A model generated the notes under the pieces. The model was not told the DNA's origin. It was given only the letters and a program-made list of their open reading frames with translations, and searched no databases. DNA of 64,000 bases, taken from the NCBI RefSeq assembly GCF_025152525.1, contig NZ_JALXXL010000001.1, forward strand, positions 248,001 through 312,000, written 5' to 3'. The DNA is from Corynebacterium sp. p3-SID1056 (GTDB lineage Bacteria; Actinomycetota; Actinomycetes; Mycobacteriales; Mycobacteriaceae). Both the position numbers and the translations under genes were made by a program. Shown in pieces: positions 10,948 to 20,560 of this stretch (position 1 is the stretch's first letter; the number at the start of each line of letters is the position of its first letter).

Positions 10948-11874
10948 ATGGACCCCACGGAAAGCTTCGTTCTTGTCATCTCGACCGGTGGCACCATCGC
11001 GTCAACCACCGATGCCAGCGGCGCCCGCGTCCCCACGCTCGACTGCGCCGCACTGGTTGCCCGCGCCGGTGTGCGCACCCCCGTGCGCACCACCGATGCG
11101 GTCAGCCTCGATTCCTCCGCCATGTCCCTGGCCGAGGTCGACATGCTGCGTGAGCTCGTGCGCGCCTCGCTTGCCGACGCCCACGTCACCGGCATCGTGA
11201 TTACCCACGGCACCGACTCCATGGCCGATACCGCGCTCGCGCTCGACCTCGTCCACGACGATCCTCGCCCCGTCGTGCTGACCGGTGCCCAGCGTCCTGC
11301 CGATAGCGACGCCCCCGACGGCCCGGCCAACCTGCGAGGCGCAATCGCGGCGGCCGCCGACCCCACACAGCGCGACCGGGGCGTGCTTGTGCACTTCGGC
11401 GGCGACACCCTGCCCGCGCGTGGCCTGTACAAGGCCGACACCGAGGCGCTGCGCGCCTTCGCGCTGACCTCGCCGGAGCCCCTGCCGCGGCCTGCTGCCG
11501 TCGCGGCCGCGCCCCTGGCGGGGGCTCGCGTCCCTGTACTCGCTGCCTGGCCCGGGGCAGACTCCGAGCTTGCCGACGCGCTCGTTGACCAGCGCCCCGA
11601 CGGCATCGTCGTTGCCGGCCTTGGTTCCGGCAACGTCTCCACGGCGATGGGGCAGGCGCTTGCCCGCGCGCTCGAGCGCGGCATCGAGGTCGTGATCTCG
11701 ACTGCCGTTGCTCGCGGTGAAGTCTCACTCGCCTACGGCGGCGAAGGCGGCGGGGCGACCCTCGCCGACCTCGGTGCGTACTCGGCGGGCTTTTTGCGGC
11801 CCGGACAGGCGCGCATGGCGCTGGTCACCGCGCTCGCTACCGGCACAGACCCGGCGCGACTGCTAGGTGCCTAG
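10948..11874 (+). CDS. ansA: L-asparaginase (type I/II fold)
   Basis: Hydrolyses asparagine to aspartate and ammonia; 308 aa. Both signature threonine motifs are present: ISTGGTIAST near residues 12-21 (nucleophilic Thr) and VITHGTDSMADTA near 90 (Thr-Asp). LTGAQRPADSDAPDG, the substrate loop, follows. No signal peptide, so it acts in the cytosol. ATG at 10948 with GAGG close by; longer frames upstream run antisense through the lipoprotein gene. It converges on dinB with a 4-bp overlap of stops. Confidence 0.93.
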   Translation: MDPTESFVLVISTGGTIASTTDASGARVPTLDCAALVARAGVRTPVRTTDAVSLDSSAMSLAEVDMLRELVRASLADAHVTGIVITHGTDSMADTALALDLVHDDPRPVVLTGAQRPADSDAPDGPANLRGAIAAAADPTQRDRGVLVHFGGDTLPARGLYKADTEALRAFALTSPEPLPRPAAVAAAPLAGARVPVLAAWPGADSELADALVDQRPDGIVVAGLGSGNVSTAMGQALARALERGIEVVISTAVARGEVSLAYGGEGGGATLADLGAYSAGFLRPGQARMALVTALATGTDPARLLGA

Positions 11875-13259
11875 TCCGCGCGCCCGCCGAGCCACTCGCC
11901 CCAATCCAGAGAGTCGAGAGGGTCTGCGGGGACAAGCTCCGCGTCGTCCTCGCGCAGGCTCTTGATCCGTCCTGGGCCGCTCGCACGCGTTTCGAATCGC
12001 ACTGTCACCCAGCCCTTGCCCGCGCCCTGAACCCAGCCGTGGCCGAACTCCGGGTGATAGACGTCCTGGGTGGCCTGCCACTTCCCCTTCGCCGGGCCCT
12101 GGGCGGTAGTCACCTCGATCGCTTCGTTGGCGGCGTGGTCGCTCACGCCTGTCTCGTAGTCCGTATTCGCCGGCGCTGGCTTCACGATCGCCTGGTCCAG
12201 CTCTGGGAAGAGCACGTCTTGAAGGCTGTCTTCCAACCCGGAATAGGACACCCCCACCAGCCGCACCGGACCTACCTCGTCCGGGTAGCGCACCAGTTTG
12301 AAGGCGGTGGCCAGTAGCGTCTCGGCGTCGTCGGTGGCGTATGGCAGCGTCGCCGAGCGGGACTCGATGCGAAAATCGGCCATGCGCAGCTTCACGGTCA
12401 CCGTCCTCGCGCCGCGCCCGGCACGGATTAGCCGCCGGTGCGACTCGCCCGCTGCACGCTCCAGCGCCGCATCCATCTCCGGCTCGGTCGTGAGGTCCTG
12501 CGGGTAGGTGTGCTCCGAGGAGATCTGCTTCGCCTCGGCGCGCGGGGCGACGGGACGCTCATCAATCCCGCGAGCGAGCTCCCACAGTTGCCTGCCCACC
12601 ACTCCCCCGAGCGAGATGTCGACTTCCTTCTCGCTGAGCGCGGCAAAGTCCCCAATCGTAGTAATCCCGGCTGCGGCGAGCTTCGCCTCGGTCACGGGGC
12701 CGACGCCCCACAGCTCGTTGACGGGCAGCGGGTGCAAGATATCGAGCTGCTCGGCGTACGGGATCACAAACACACCATCGGGTTTGGCCAGGCCGGAGCC
12801 GATCTTGGCGTACTGCTTGCCGCTTCCCGCGCCGATCGAGCTCGGCAGCCCGGTCTCCGCTTTGATCTCCGCGCGCAGCTCGTTGGCCCATTCGCGGACG
12901 CGGGTGGGCGTGGCGTCGTAAAGCGCGGCGGGCTCCATGAAGGCCTCGTCGATAGACAACTGCTCGACCACGTCGACGTGGCGGCCGATGACCTCGAAGA
13001 CGCGTTGGGAGGCCGCCTTGTACACGGCACGACGCGGGGCGACGAGCACCGCCTGCGGCCCGACCAACCGCGCGGCCCGGTGCGTGGGCATGGCGGAGCG
13101 CGCCCCGAATTTGCGTGCCTCGTAGCTCGCGCCGGCGACCACGCCGCGCCCGCTTACGCCGGCGACCAGCACCGGGCGGCCCTTGAGTGTGGGGCGGGTG
13201 AGCTGCTCGCAGGACGCGTAGAAGGCGTCCATGTCGATGTGCAGCACCCAGCGTGTCAT
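11871..13259 (-). CDS. dinB: DNA polymerase IV (Y family)
   Basis: Error-prone translesion polymerase, 462 aa. The N-terminus VLHIDMDAFYASCEQ holds the first metal-binding aspartates, and LSIDEAFMEP holds the catalytic Asp-Glu. Thumb and little-finger regions follow, with a long C-terminal tail (about residues 370-462). The tail includes GHGWVQGAGKGWVTVRFETR, as is common in actinobacterial DinB. I see no convincing SOS box upstream. The start ATG lies 31 bp after the ileS stop, so it may be read through from ileS. Confidence 0.94.
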   Translation of the reverse strand: MTRWVLHIDMDAFYASCEQLTRPTLKGRPVLVAGVSGRGVVAGASYEARKFGARSAMPTHRAARLVGPQAVLVAPRRAVYKAASQRVFEVIGRHVDVVEQLSIDEAFMEPAALYDATPTRVREWANELRAEIKAETGLPSSIGAGSGKQYAKIGSGLAKPDGVFVIPYAEQLDILHPLPVNELWGVGPVTEAKLAAAGITTIGDFAALSEKEVDISLGGVVGRQLWELARGIDERPVAPRAEAKQISSEHTYPQDLTTEPEMDAALERAAGESHRRLIRAGRGARTVTVKLRMADFRIESRSATLPYATDDAETLLATAFKLVRYPDEVGPVRLVGVSYSGLEDSLQDVLFPELDQAIVKPAPANTDYETGVSDHAANEAIEVTTAQGPAKGKWQATQDVYHPEFGHGWVQGAGKGWVTVRFETRASGPGRIKSLREDDAELVPADPLDSLDWGEWLGGRAD

Positions 13260-13290
13260 GAGCTCAAGGTACCAACCCGTTTTAGCCGCG

Positions 13291-16200
13291 CTAGTTCTTG
13301 CTCACCTTCGCGGTCACACCGTCGATGACCTCGTGGCCCTCGACCGGTTCGGTGACCACGTCGAAGGAGGTGGCCAGAGTCTCGGCCGCGATGTGCTCGG
13401 CGTGGCGCTTCGCCCACTCCTGCTTCTCCGCCGGAACCGCAAGGGTCACGCAGATGCGGTCGGAGACCTCCAGGCCCTCGCGCTTGCGCGCGTCCTGCAG
13501 GCCGCGGATCACATCGGCGGCCCAGCCTTCGGCCTCGAGCTCCTCGGTGACCTCGGTATCAAGCACGACCAGGCCGGCCACGCCCCCGTCTGCATCGACG
13601 CGCGCGGTGCTGTCGGGGTTCTCCGCGACCAGGCGCTCGGTGTAGAGCTCCGGGGTGAGCACGATGTCGCCGTCGACAACCACGTCGTCGCCGCGGCGCT
13701 CGTAGTTGCCGGCCTTGACGTTCTTGATGGCGCGCTGCACGTCGCGGCCCAGCTTGGGACCTGCGACCTTCGCGTTGACAACGACCTCGAAGGACCCGGC
13801 CGAATCCACATCCTCGGTCAACTCGACGTCCTTGACGTTGACCTCGTCGCGGATGACGGAGGCGAACTCCGACAGCTTGCCAGCGTCCGGCAGCGCGACC
13901 GTCAACTTCGGTAGCGGCAGGCGGTTGCGCAGCTTCCGCGCCTTGCGCACCGACGACGCCGCCGAGCACACTGCACGGGTGGCGTCCATGGTGGCTACCA
14001 GCTGCGCGTCCGCCGGGATCTGCTCTGCGCGCGGGTAATCCGTCAGGTGCACGGAGCGACCGCCGGTCAGGCCGCGCCAGATCACCTCGGAGATGTACGG
14101 CAACAGCGGTGCGGTCACACGGGTCAGGATCTCCAGCACCGTGTACAGGGTGTTGAAGGCCTCCGGGTGCGCCTCCTGCCCCTCCCAGAAGCGGTCGCGG
14201 GAGCGGCGCACGTACCAGTTGGTCAGGGTGTCGGCGAAACGGCGGACCTCGTCGCAGGCATCCGCGATGCGGGTATCGGCAAGCGCCGCGTCGACGGCGG
14301 CGACCACGTCGTGTGTCTTTGCCAGGATGTAGCGGTCCAGCACGTCGGTGGAGTCCACCGACCACGTAGCCTCGTGCGAGCTGTAGAGCTGCAGGAAGGT
14401 GTACGCGTTCCAGATCGGCAACAGTGCCTGGCGCACGCCGTCGCGGATGCCCTGCTCGGTGACGATCAGGTTGCCGCCACGCAGGATCGGGCTGGACATG
14501 AGGAACCAGCGCATCGCGTCGGAGCCGTCGCGGTCGAAGACCTCGTTGACGTCCGGGTAGTTGCCCTTGGACTTCGACATCTTCAGCCCGTCGTTGCCCA
14601 GCACAATGCCGTGGGCGACGACCTTCTTAAACGCCGGGCGGTCAAACAGCGCCGTGGCCAGGACGTGCTGCACGTAGAACCAGCCGCGGGACTGCCCCGA
14701 GTATTCCACGATGAAGTCCGCCGGCTGGCGCGCATCGTGCTCCTCGACGTTTTCAAACGGGTAGTGGTACTGCGCAAACGGCATCGAGCCGGACTCAAAC
14801 CAGCAGTCCAGCACGTCCGGCACGCGGCGCATCATGGACTTGCCCGTCGGGTCGTCCGGGTTGGGGCGCACCAGCTCGTCGATGTGCGGGCGGTGCAGCG
14901 ACTCGGGCCGGCGGCCGAAGTCGCGCTCCAGCTCGTCGAGCGAACCGTAGACGTCAACGCGCGGGTACTCCGGGTTGTCAGAGACCCACGCCGGCACCGG
15001 GGAGCCCCAGTAGCGGGTGCGCGAGATGTTCCAATCGCGGGCACCCTCGAGCCACTTGCCGAACTGGCCGTCGCGGATGTGCGAAGGGATCCAATCGATC
15101 TGCTGGTTCAGCTCCACCATGCGGTCGCGGAAGTCGGTGACCTTGACAAACCAAGCGGGCAGCGCCATGTAGATCAGCGGCTCGCCGGAGCGCCAAGAGT
15201 GCGGGTAGGAGTGGACGATCGTCTGGTCGCGCACGACGCGGCCCGCGGACTTCAGGTCGCGGATGATGTCGCGGTTAGCGTCGAAGACCAGCTTGCCGGC
15301 GTACTCGGGCACCCGGGTGGTGAACTTGCCGTCGGCGTCGACCGGGATCACCAGGTCGATGTCGTACTTTTCGGTGGTGAGCATATCGTCCTCACCAAAG
15401 GCGGGAGCCTGGTGGACCACGCCCGTGCCGTCCTCGGTGGTGACGTAGTCCGCCAGCAGGATCATGAAGGCGTTCTTCGTGTCCTTGAAGTGCTCGAAAA
15501 CCGGCTGGTATTCCAGACCCTCCAGCTGCGCGCCACTAAAGGTCGCAACGATCTCCGGATCGGTGCCCAGCTCCTTGGCGTATGCGCCCATCAGGTCGGT
15601 GGCCAGCAGCAGCTTCTGGCCGACAAACCCGTCGACGCCGTCCTCGGCGACGCGGACCAGCGAGTACTCGACCTCCGGGTGAACTGCCAGCGCAAGGTTC
15701 GACGGCAAGGTCCAGGGGGTGGTGGTCCAGGCGATCGCGGCGGCGTCGTGAAGTTCGGGGTGCGCCTCCCACGTCTGCGCGGCGGCGAAGCCCTCGCGCG
15801 CGCCGGTAAACGGCAGGGTCACCGTCACTGTGGGGTCCTGGCGCTCGCGGTAGGAATCGTCCAGGCGGGTCTCCTGGTTCGACAGCGGGGTGTGCTCCGC
15901 CCACGAGTACGGCAGCACGCGGAAGCCCTGGTAGATCAGGCCCTTGTCATAAAGCTTCTTAAACGCCCACATGACGGACTCCATGTACTCCGGGTCCATC
16001 GTCTTGTAGCCGTTCTTGAAATCCACCCAGCGGGCCTGGCGGGTAACGTAGTCCTCCCACTCGTCGGCGTAGTGCATCACCGACTTAGCGCAGTACTCGT
16101 TGAAACGCTCGAGGCCCATGTCCTCGATCTCCGCCTTGTCCTTGATACCCAGCTGCTTTTCTGCCTCCAGCTCGGCGGGCAGGCCGTGGCAGTCCCAGCC

Positions 16201-16476
16201 GAACACGCGCGGGACAAAGTAGCCGGCCTGGGTGCGGTAACGCGGCACGATGTCTTTGACGTAGCCGGTCAGGAGGTGCCCGTAGTGCGGCAGGCCGTTG
16301 GCGAACGGCGGGCCGTCATTGAATACGTATTCTTCTGCGTCCGCGCGGTTATCCAACGATGCCTGGAAGGTACCGTCGGCGTTCCAATAGTCCAGCACGA
16401 CGCGTTCCATATCGGGGAAACGGCTGCTGCCGCCGGTCATGTCCACCTTAGGGTACACGCCACCAACCTCGGTCAT
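13291..16476 (-). CDS. ileS: Isoleucyl-tRNA synthetase
   Basis: Class Ia aminoacyl-tRNA synthetase charging tRNA-Ile, 1061 aa. The HIGH motif appears as PHYGHLLTG and the KMSKS loop as KMSKSKGN. The editing (CP1) domain has [12 protein letters not shown]. The long C-terminal form lacks an obvious Zn-binding end and matches the eukaryote-like IleS type found in actinobacteria. The ATG at 16476 has GGAGG six bases upstream; an ATG at 16482 is too close to that site. Expression is set by the T-box leader immediately upstream. Confidence 0.96.
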   Translation of the reverse strand: MTEVGGVYPKVDMTGGSSRFPDMERVVLDYWNADGTFQASLDNRADAEEYVFNDGPPFANGLPHYGHLLTGYVKDIVPRYRTQAGYFVPRVFGWDCHGLPAELEAEKQLGIKDKAEIEDMGLERFNEYCAKSVMHYADEWEDYVTRQARWVDFKNGYKTMDPEYMESVMWAFKKLYDKGLIYQGFRVLPYSWAEHTPLSNQETRLDDSYRERQDPTVTVTLPFTGAREGFAAAQTWEAHPELHDAAAIAWTTTPWTLPSNLALAVHPEVEYSLVRVAEDGVDGFVGQKLLLATDLMGAYAKELGTDPEIVATFSGAQLEGLEYQPVFEHFKDTKNAFMILLADYVTTEDGTGVVHQAPAFGEDDMLTTEKYDIDLVIPVDADGKFTTRVPEYAGKLVFDANRDIIRDLKSAGRVVRDQTIVHSYPHSWRSGEPLIYMALPAWFVKVTDFRDRMVELNQQIDWIPSHIRDGQFGKWLEGARDWNISRTRYWGSPVPAWVSDNPEYPRVDVYGSLDELERDFGRRPESLHRPHIDELVRPNPDDPTGKSMMRRVPDVLDCWFESGSMPFAQYHYPFENVEEHDARQPADFIVEYSGQSRGWFYVQHVLATALFDRPAFKKVVAHGIVLGNDGLKMSKSKGNYPDVNEVFDRDGSDAMRWFLMSSPILRGGNLIVTEQGIRDGVRQALLPIWNAYTFLQLYSSHEATWSVDSTDVLDRYILAKTHDVVAAVDAALADTRIADACDEVRRFADTLTNWYVRRSRDRFWEGQEAHPEAFNTLYTVLEILTRVTAPLLPYISEVIWRGLTGGRSVHLTDYPRAEQIPADAQLVATMDATRAVCSAASSVRKARKLRNRLPLPKLTVALPDAGKLSEFASVIRDEVNVKDVELTEDVDSAGSFEVVVNAKVAGPKLGRDVQRAIKNVKAGNYERRGDDVVVDGDIVLTPELYTERLVAENPDSTARVDADGGVAGLVVLDTEVTEELEAEGWAADVIRGLQDARKREGLEVSDRICVTLAVPAEKQEWAKRHAEHIAAETLATSFDVVTEPVEGHEVIDGVTAKVSKN

Positions 16477-16482
16477 ATGCAT

Positions 16483-16705
16483 CCTCCACACACTGCTCGT
16501 GCAGGGACGCGGGCAACCGCGCGGTACCACCCTGCTTGGAGCCGGCGTTTGCCCGCTCCCGCTTCATTTGTGGTGAAGGAAGTAACGTCTTCCCCTATAG
16601 GTTGTAACGTCCGGTTCTACTTGCCGCGCGACACTCGCGTGCGGGGTTCTTCCGGAAACGCTCCCCGGTGATGGCCGGATCAACACGTGCGCCAAAAATT
16701 GTGCC
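16483..16705 (-). promoter_or_regulatory. T-box riboswitch of ileS (Ile specifier, translational type)
   Basis: Leader that senses uncharged tRNA-Ile. The canonical T-box, AGGGTGGTACCGCGCGG, lies at 16533-16517. Upstream, the short stem I of the actinobacterial class reads ATCCGGCCATCACCGGGGAG, with the specifier ATC at 16672-16670. The element ends next to the GGAGG site of ileS, with no U-tract between. This fits the known actinobacterial design in which tRNA binding frees the ribosome-binding site rather than preventing termination. That last point is family knowledge; the motif and specifier are directly visible. Confidence 0.93.
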
Positions 16706-16710
16706 CCGCC

Positions 16711-16716
16711 AGTATA
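16711..16716 (-). promoter_or_regulatory. -10 box of the ileS leader
   Basis: TATACT on the minus strand, about seven bases before the predicted start of the T-box RNA. No strong -35 is visible; TCGTTG at 16-bp spacing is the best candidate. It lies between the divIVA terminator and the T-box, so ileS is transcribed on its own. Confidence 0.6.
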
Positions 16717-16736
16717 ACGCACACCACGACGCAACG

Positions 16737-16782
16737 ACGCCCCGCCACCGCCTGCGCACAATCGGCAGGGGTGACGGGGCGT
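16737..16782 (-). terminator. Terminator after divIVA
   Basis: On the minus strand a 13-bp stem, ACGCCCCGTCACC with GGTGGCGGGGCGT (one mismatch), encloses a loop of about 20 bases. It starts 16 bp after the divIVA stop. The U-tract is poor (CGTTGCG), so efficiency is uncertain. Confidence 0.65.
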
Positions 16783-16797
16783 AAAGCGGGTGCGGGC

Positions 16798-17865
16798 TTA
16801 CTTGTTGCCTGCGTCGCCGCTCGGGGCGGAGGTGCCGCGGGTCTCCAGCTCCTCGAGCTGGGACTGCAGCAGGGTCTTCAGGCGGGTGCGGTACTCGCGC
16901 TCGAAGGTACGCAGCTCGGCGATACGGTTCTCCAGCGCCGTCTGCTGCTGCTTCACCGTGTTCATGATCTCGGTGTGCTTGCGCTCCGCATCGGCCTGCA
17001 GCTTCTGCGCCTGCTCCTCTGCCTGGCGGATCTGCGCCTCGGCGCGGGAGTTGGCCTCGTTGGTGGTCTCCTCGGCCTTGCGCTGCGCCTCGGATACCAG
17101 CTGCTGCGCGCGAGACTCCGCGGAGGTCGTGGTCTCCTCGGCCTTCTTCTTCGCTTCCTCGAGCTGGGTGCGGGAACGGGTCTCGGCGTCTGCCAGCTGC
17201 TTCTTCGCCTTGCTGTCCGCGTCAGACAGCTGACGCTCTGCGGCACCGCGTGCCTCGTCGAGCATGGAGCGCGCCTCTGCCTGCGCGTCGTTGGTCAGGC
17301 GATCCGCCATCTCCTGGGCCAGGCCAAGCACCTTGGCTGCCTGCACGTGCGTGTCTGCCGACGCCGCCTCGGAAGACGCTGCGGAGGCTGCGGCAGCCGG
17401 AGCGGCAGCAGCGGCGACGGAAGAGCCCTCGGAGCGCTCTGCCGCCTTGCGGGCCTCTGCGACGCGCTTGTCTGCGTCCTGGGAGGCAGCCTCTGCCTGC
17501 TTGCGTGCCTTCTCAGCCTCGCTCTTCGCGGTGCGAGCCTCGGCCTCTGCCTTGTCCAGGGACTGCTTTGCCTCGCGCAGCTTCTGCTCGTACTCAGCGC
17601 GCAGCTCCTGCTCAACCTGCTTACGCACGGCTGCCTCATCGGCGCCGGAGGTTGCAGCCGCTGCCGCCGGGGCAGCCTTTGCGGCGGAGCCGGAGGAGAG
17701 TTCATCGACGCGGGAGCGCAGGTCATCGTTCTCGTCCTGCAGTTGCGCCAGCGTATCCTCGACGAGGTCCAGGAACTGGTCGACCTCATCCTCGTTGTAG
17801 CCGCGCTTACCAATCGGCGGCTTACTGAATGCGACATTGTGCACGTCTGCTGGAGTCAGCGGCAT
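16798..17865 (-). CDS. divIVA: Polar growth protein DivIVA/Wag31
   Basis: Coiled-coil protein that marks the cell poles and directs apical wall synthesis; 355 aa. The N-terminal lipid-binding domain [20 protein letters not shown] is followed by [19 protein letters not shown], the family hallmark. An Ala/Gly-rich linker (about 70-90) and a very long coiled coil, rich in Ala, Glu, Lys and Gln, come next (about 90-330). ATG with AAGGGA at seven bases. It sits alone between two terminators, downstream of the dcw operon. Essential in relatives; PknA/PknB-type kinases phosphorylate the family. Confidence 0.97.
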   Translation of the reverse strand: MPLTPADVHNVAFSKPPIGKRGYNEDEVDQFLDLVEDTLAQLQDENDDLRSRVDELSSGSAAKAAPAAAAATSGADEAAVRKQVEQELRAEYEQKLREAKQSLDKAEAEARTAKSEAEKARKQAEAASQDADKRVAEARKAAERSEGSSVAAAAAPAAAASAASSEAASADTHVQAAKVLGLAQEMADRLTNDAQAEARSMLDEARGAAERQLSDADSKAKKQLADAETRSRTQLEEAKKKAEETTTSAESRAQQLVSEAQRKAEETTNEANSRAEAQIRQAEEQAQKLQADAERKHTEIMNTVKQQQTALENRIAELRTFEREYRTRLKTLLQSQLEELETRGTSAPSGDAGNK

Positions 17866-18098
17866 GGGCGTTCCCTTCGAAGTCAGTGACGTACCCGAAC
17901 CTCGGGCACAAGATTGCTCCCCACGTTACGGGAAAGTAATCCGTGTTTCTAATAATTTGTAACGCTTGTACTGGTCGAGTCTAGCCGATACAGCGAACCT
18001 CGCCATGTCCGGCCAATCCATTTATACACATCTGCGCACCCCACGGGGGCGTACGCACCGCGAAAACCGTGAAAAAGTCTGAAAAATCGCGCAAAAAT
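17866..18098. promoter_or_regulatory. divIVA upstream region
   Basis: Together with the terminator, this 277-bp gap separates divIVA from the end of the dcw operon. On the minus strand TAGACT (near 17979) and TACAAATTATTAG (near 17950-17962) are possible -10 boxes. GTTAC and GTAAC form widely spaced inverted half-sites between about 17927 and 17965. I cannot assign the start site or a regulator. Confidence 0.35.
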
Positions 18099-18117
18099 GC
18101 CCCTCAAATTGAGGGGC
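18099..18117 (-). terminator. Rho-independent terminator of the dcw operon
   Basis: Perfect stem GCCCCTC and GAGGGGC with a five-base loop, followed on the minus strand by ATTTTTGC and a second T-rich run. It starts 26 bp after the yggT-type stop and ends the long division/cell-wall transcription unit before divIVA. Confidence 0.88.
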
Positions 18118-18142
18118 CTGATTTCGCTTCTCGACGAAACGT

Positions 18143-18439
18143 CTACGACAGCATCGTGCGCGCAACGATAATCTGGATGACCTGCAGCGCGATAAACAGG
18201 ACGATCACGCTCACGTCAATACCGATCCCGTTGCCGGCGCGCAACGGCGGGATCATCCGACGCACGGCTTTGACCGGTGGGTCAGTGAGCCGGAAGCAGA
18301 ATTCCCCGGCCACCATGAACCAGTGCGGCGGGGTGAACCGCCGGGAGAAGGACTCGATCATCTCGATGATCAAGCGAATGATCAACACGAGTGAGTACAG
18401 CCCCACAAGTGCGTAGAGTATTGCTCCAAAAAGTGCCAC
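18143..18439 (-). CDS. YggT family membrane protein
   Basis: 98 aa with two hydrophobic segments (about 4-26 and 72-95). Between them is the conserved family block SFSRRFTPPHWFMVAGEFCF plus LTDPPVKAVRRMIPPLR. The family is found next to sepF in many Gram-positives and is linked to division or osmotic response, but its activity is unknown. GTG start. Last gene of the dcw operon, 21 bp after sepF. Confidence 0.9.
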   Translation of the reverse strand: MALFGAILYALVGLYSLVLIIRLIIEMIESFSRRFTPPHWFMVAGEFCFRLTDPPVKAVRRMIPPLRAGNGIGIDVSVIVLFIALQVIQIIVARTMLS

Positions 18440-18460
18440 GCAGCTACCTTAACCTACCTG

Positions 18461-18943
18461 CTAAATCAGGTGCGCTTCGCGCTGCAGCTCGCGTACGGTC
18501 ACGTCCGCGTCCTGCGGCACGATGGCGAACACGCGGCGGTCAACGTCCAGGCCGCGGCTGAGGTTGTGCATCTGGCCGAACAGCGCCATGCACATACCGG
18601 AGGCGAAGTCGATGTACGCCTTGGCGTCGATCTTCTTCATGTTGGTCAGGTCCATGATGACGATGTCGCCGTTGCGGAAGGGCTCCCCAACCTGCTTCGC
18701 GTCGCGGTAGGAGTGCAGCAAAGGCACGACCACGCTCGGGTTCGGGCGGGACGCAGGCGTCTGTGCGTAGTCGGCGGCGCGGGCGGCAGAGTAACGCTCG
18801 CCGCGCACGTCGTGGCGGGCGCGGGTGTGCTCGCCGCGGGCGGCACGCTCGTCCACGTCGTTGTCGTACTCGTCGTCGTAGTACGCGTCGTTCTCGTAGG
18901 GGCCGAAGCCGAGGAATTCGCGCGCGCTTTCAATGATGGACAT
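18461..18943 (-). CDS. sepF: Cell division protein SepF
   Basis: Membrane anchor and bundler of FtsZ; 160 aa. The N-terminal amphipathic helix is MSIIESAREFLGFGPYE. A disordered acidic/Arg linker follows (about 17-75), then the SepF domain with VVVPLLHSYRDAKQVGEPFRNG and IDFASGMCMALFG. Actinobacteria lack FtsA, and none is seen here, so SepF is the main membrane tether. The ATG at 18943 has AAGGAG eight bases upstream. The 142-bp gap upstream holds TTGCGG-N16-CATAAC, a possible extra promoter. Confidence 0.96.
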   Translation of the reverse strand: MSIIESAREFLGFGPYENDAYYDDEYDNDVDERAARGEHTRARHDVRGERYSAARAADYAQTPASRPNPSVVVPLLHSYRDAKQVGEPFRNGDIVIMDLTNMKKIDAKAYIDFASGMCMALFGQMHNLSRGLDVDRRVFAIVPQDADVTVRELQREAHLI

Positions 18944-19085
18944 GAGTCGTGCTCCTTTGAAACAGGGGGTACAAGTGCTGGTTATGCTGCCGTGAAGGTC
19001 AACCGCAAGTACTGCCATTTTCCCAGCTCCCGGCGCTGCCGCCGAGGGTGGGAGAATACAGAGCATGTAATTTACGGGTTCGCGC

Positions 19086-19808
19086 TTAGCCTACGGGGCG
19101 CGGTCCGCACACCGCGGTTCCGACACGCACGACATCCGAGCCATGTGCAATCGCCAGCTCGAAGTCGCCCGACATGCCGGCCGAGAAGCGCAGGGGGCGT
19201 CCCAGTTGCGCCGACAGCCGGTCGGTGTGCTCGCGGATCTTGGCGAAGACGGCAGCCGGGTCGGCGTCGAGCGGAGGGACCACCATCAGGCCGTCGAGGA
19301 TGAGGTGGGTGGCCTGTTCGGTGGCGTCGACAAGCGCATCGAGCTCATCGAGCGGGACCCCACCGCGGCTGGTATCGCCGTCGGCAGAGACCTGCAGCAG
19401 GCACGGCAAGCCGTCGACGTGGCGGTCGCCGCGTTCGAGCGCGAGCGCCATGCCGCGGTCGAGGCCGCGGGCCAGCTTCACCGAGTCGAGCGAGTGCACC
19501 TCAGAAGCCCAGCGCGCAACGGCGTTGGCCTTCTTCGACTGGATCTGGCCGATCATGGCGATGCCGCAGTCGACCTCGTCGGTGTGCAGTGCCTCCGCCT
19601 TCGCGCGGGCCTCTTGCTCGCGGTTCTCCCCCACCAGGGTCACGCCACTTTCGGCGAGCGCACGGATGACGCTCACGTCGTGGAACTTCGTCACCGGCAA
19701 GAGCTGTACGCTGCCGGGCGCACGCCCTGCGGCGCGCTCCGCGGCCTGGATGCGCTCGCGCACGGCCGCCAGGTTCTCCCGCAGCTGTGCAACGCTGAGT
19801 TCTGACAT
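19086..19808 (-). CDS. YggS-type PLP homeostasis protein
   Basis: PLP-binding protein of the YggS/PROSC family, 240 aa, a single TIM-barrel-like domain resembling the alanine racemase N-terminus. The PLP lysine is K41 in LLPVTKFHD, and the phosphate-binding end is FSAGMSGDFELAIAHGSDVVRVGTAVCGPR. It has no catalytic partner domain and buffers cellular PLP rather than acting as an enzyme. ATG directly follows the pgeF stop. The ftsZ-pgeF-yggS-sepF order is conserved in Gram-positives. Confidence 0.93.
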   Translation of the reverse strand: MSELSVAQLRENLAAVRERIQAAERAAGRAPGSVQLLPVTKFHDVSVIRALAESGVTLVGENREQEARAKAEALHTDEVDCGIAMIGQIQSKKANAVARWASEVHSLDSVKLARGLDRGMALALERGDRHVDGLPCLLQVSADGDTSRGGVPLDELDALVDATEQATHLILDGLMVVPPLDADPAAVFAKIREHTDRLSAQLGRPLRFSAGMSGDFELAIAHGSDVVRVGTAVCGPRPVG

Positions 19809-20537
19809 TTACTTTGCTCCCGTCAACCAGATCACGCCCGCCTGCCGGCCGGTTGTGCCCTCGCGGCGGTGCGAGAAGAATGCTTCGTCGGTAATCGTGT
19901 CGCGCGGGTCCGCGTCGATGTGGGTCACGCCCACGGACATTAGCTGGCGCACGATACCGGCCCGGATGTCGAGGCCTGGTGTGCCCTTGGCCGTCGTGGT
20001 GGCGGAGCCGGGCAGGTGCGCCTCGACATCGGCGGCCATTGCTGCGGGAACCTCGTAGGATTCGCCCGCTGCCGCAGGCCCCAGCAGCGCCTGAATATTT
20101 GCCGGCTTCGCCCCGAGCTTGACCATCTGCGCCACGGTGCGCGTGACGATCCCGTTGCGCGCGCCCATCCGGCCCGCGTGCACGGCGCCGATCACGCCGG
20201 CCGCGTGGTCGCTGAGCAGCACCGGCGTGCAATCGGCCACCAGGACGCACAGCGCAAGGCCCACCTGGGTCGTCACCAGGGCGTCGGTGGCGGGCACCGG
20301 TTCCGCCTGCGGCCCGTCGACGACGGTCACGGTGTTGGTGTGCAGCTGCTCCATCCACACGAAGCTTTCTGCGGGCAGACCGAGGATCCCGGCGAGGCGC
20401 TCGCGGTTGGCGCGCACGGCGGCCGGGTCGTCACCGACGTGTTCGGCCAGGTTGAAGCTGTCGTACGGGGACGCCGAAGCCCCGCCCGCACGGGAGGTAA
20501 ACACCATGCGGACGGGGCGTGAAGAAAGGTTTTCCAT
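19809..20537 (-). CDS. pgeF: Peptidoglycan editing factor PgeF (YfiH/DUF152)
   Basis: 242 aa. The family was first called a multicopper polyphenol oxidase. YfiH in E. coli removes wrongly placed L-Ser from wall precursors. Metal-site residues are visible in VADCTPVLLSD and GAVHAGRMGARNGIV, with a His in WMEQLHTNTVTVVDG. The usual HAGWRG is HAGRMG here. Lies 23 bp after ftsZ. Enzymatic role in corynebacteria is inferred from family and context. Confidence 0.88.
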   Translation of the reverse strand: MENLSSRPVRMVFTSRAGGASASPYDSFNLAEHVGDDPAAVRANRERLAGILGLPAESFVWMEQLHTNTVTVVDGPQAEPVPATDALVTTQVGLALCVLVADCTPVLLSDHAAGVIGAVHAGRMGARNGIVTRTVAQMVKLGAKPANIQALLGPAAAGESYEVPAAMAADVEAHLPGSATTTAKGTPGLDIRAGIVRQLMSVGVTHIDADPRDTITDEAFFSHRREGTTGRQAGVIWLTGAK

Positions 20538-20560
20538 GCCCTTCAGGCTAGCGCGTCTGC

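Noticed and set aside
14047..16671. 874-codon open frame on the plus strand opposite ileS
   Set aside because: It is the antisense shadow of ileS. High GC makes long antisense frames common, and the product has no recognisable domain, while ileS carries all synthetase motifs.
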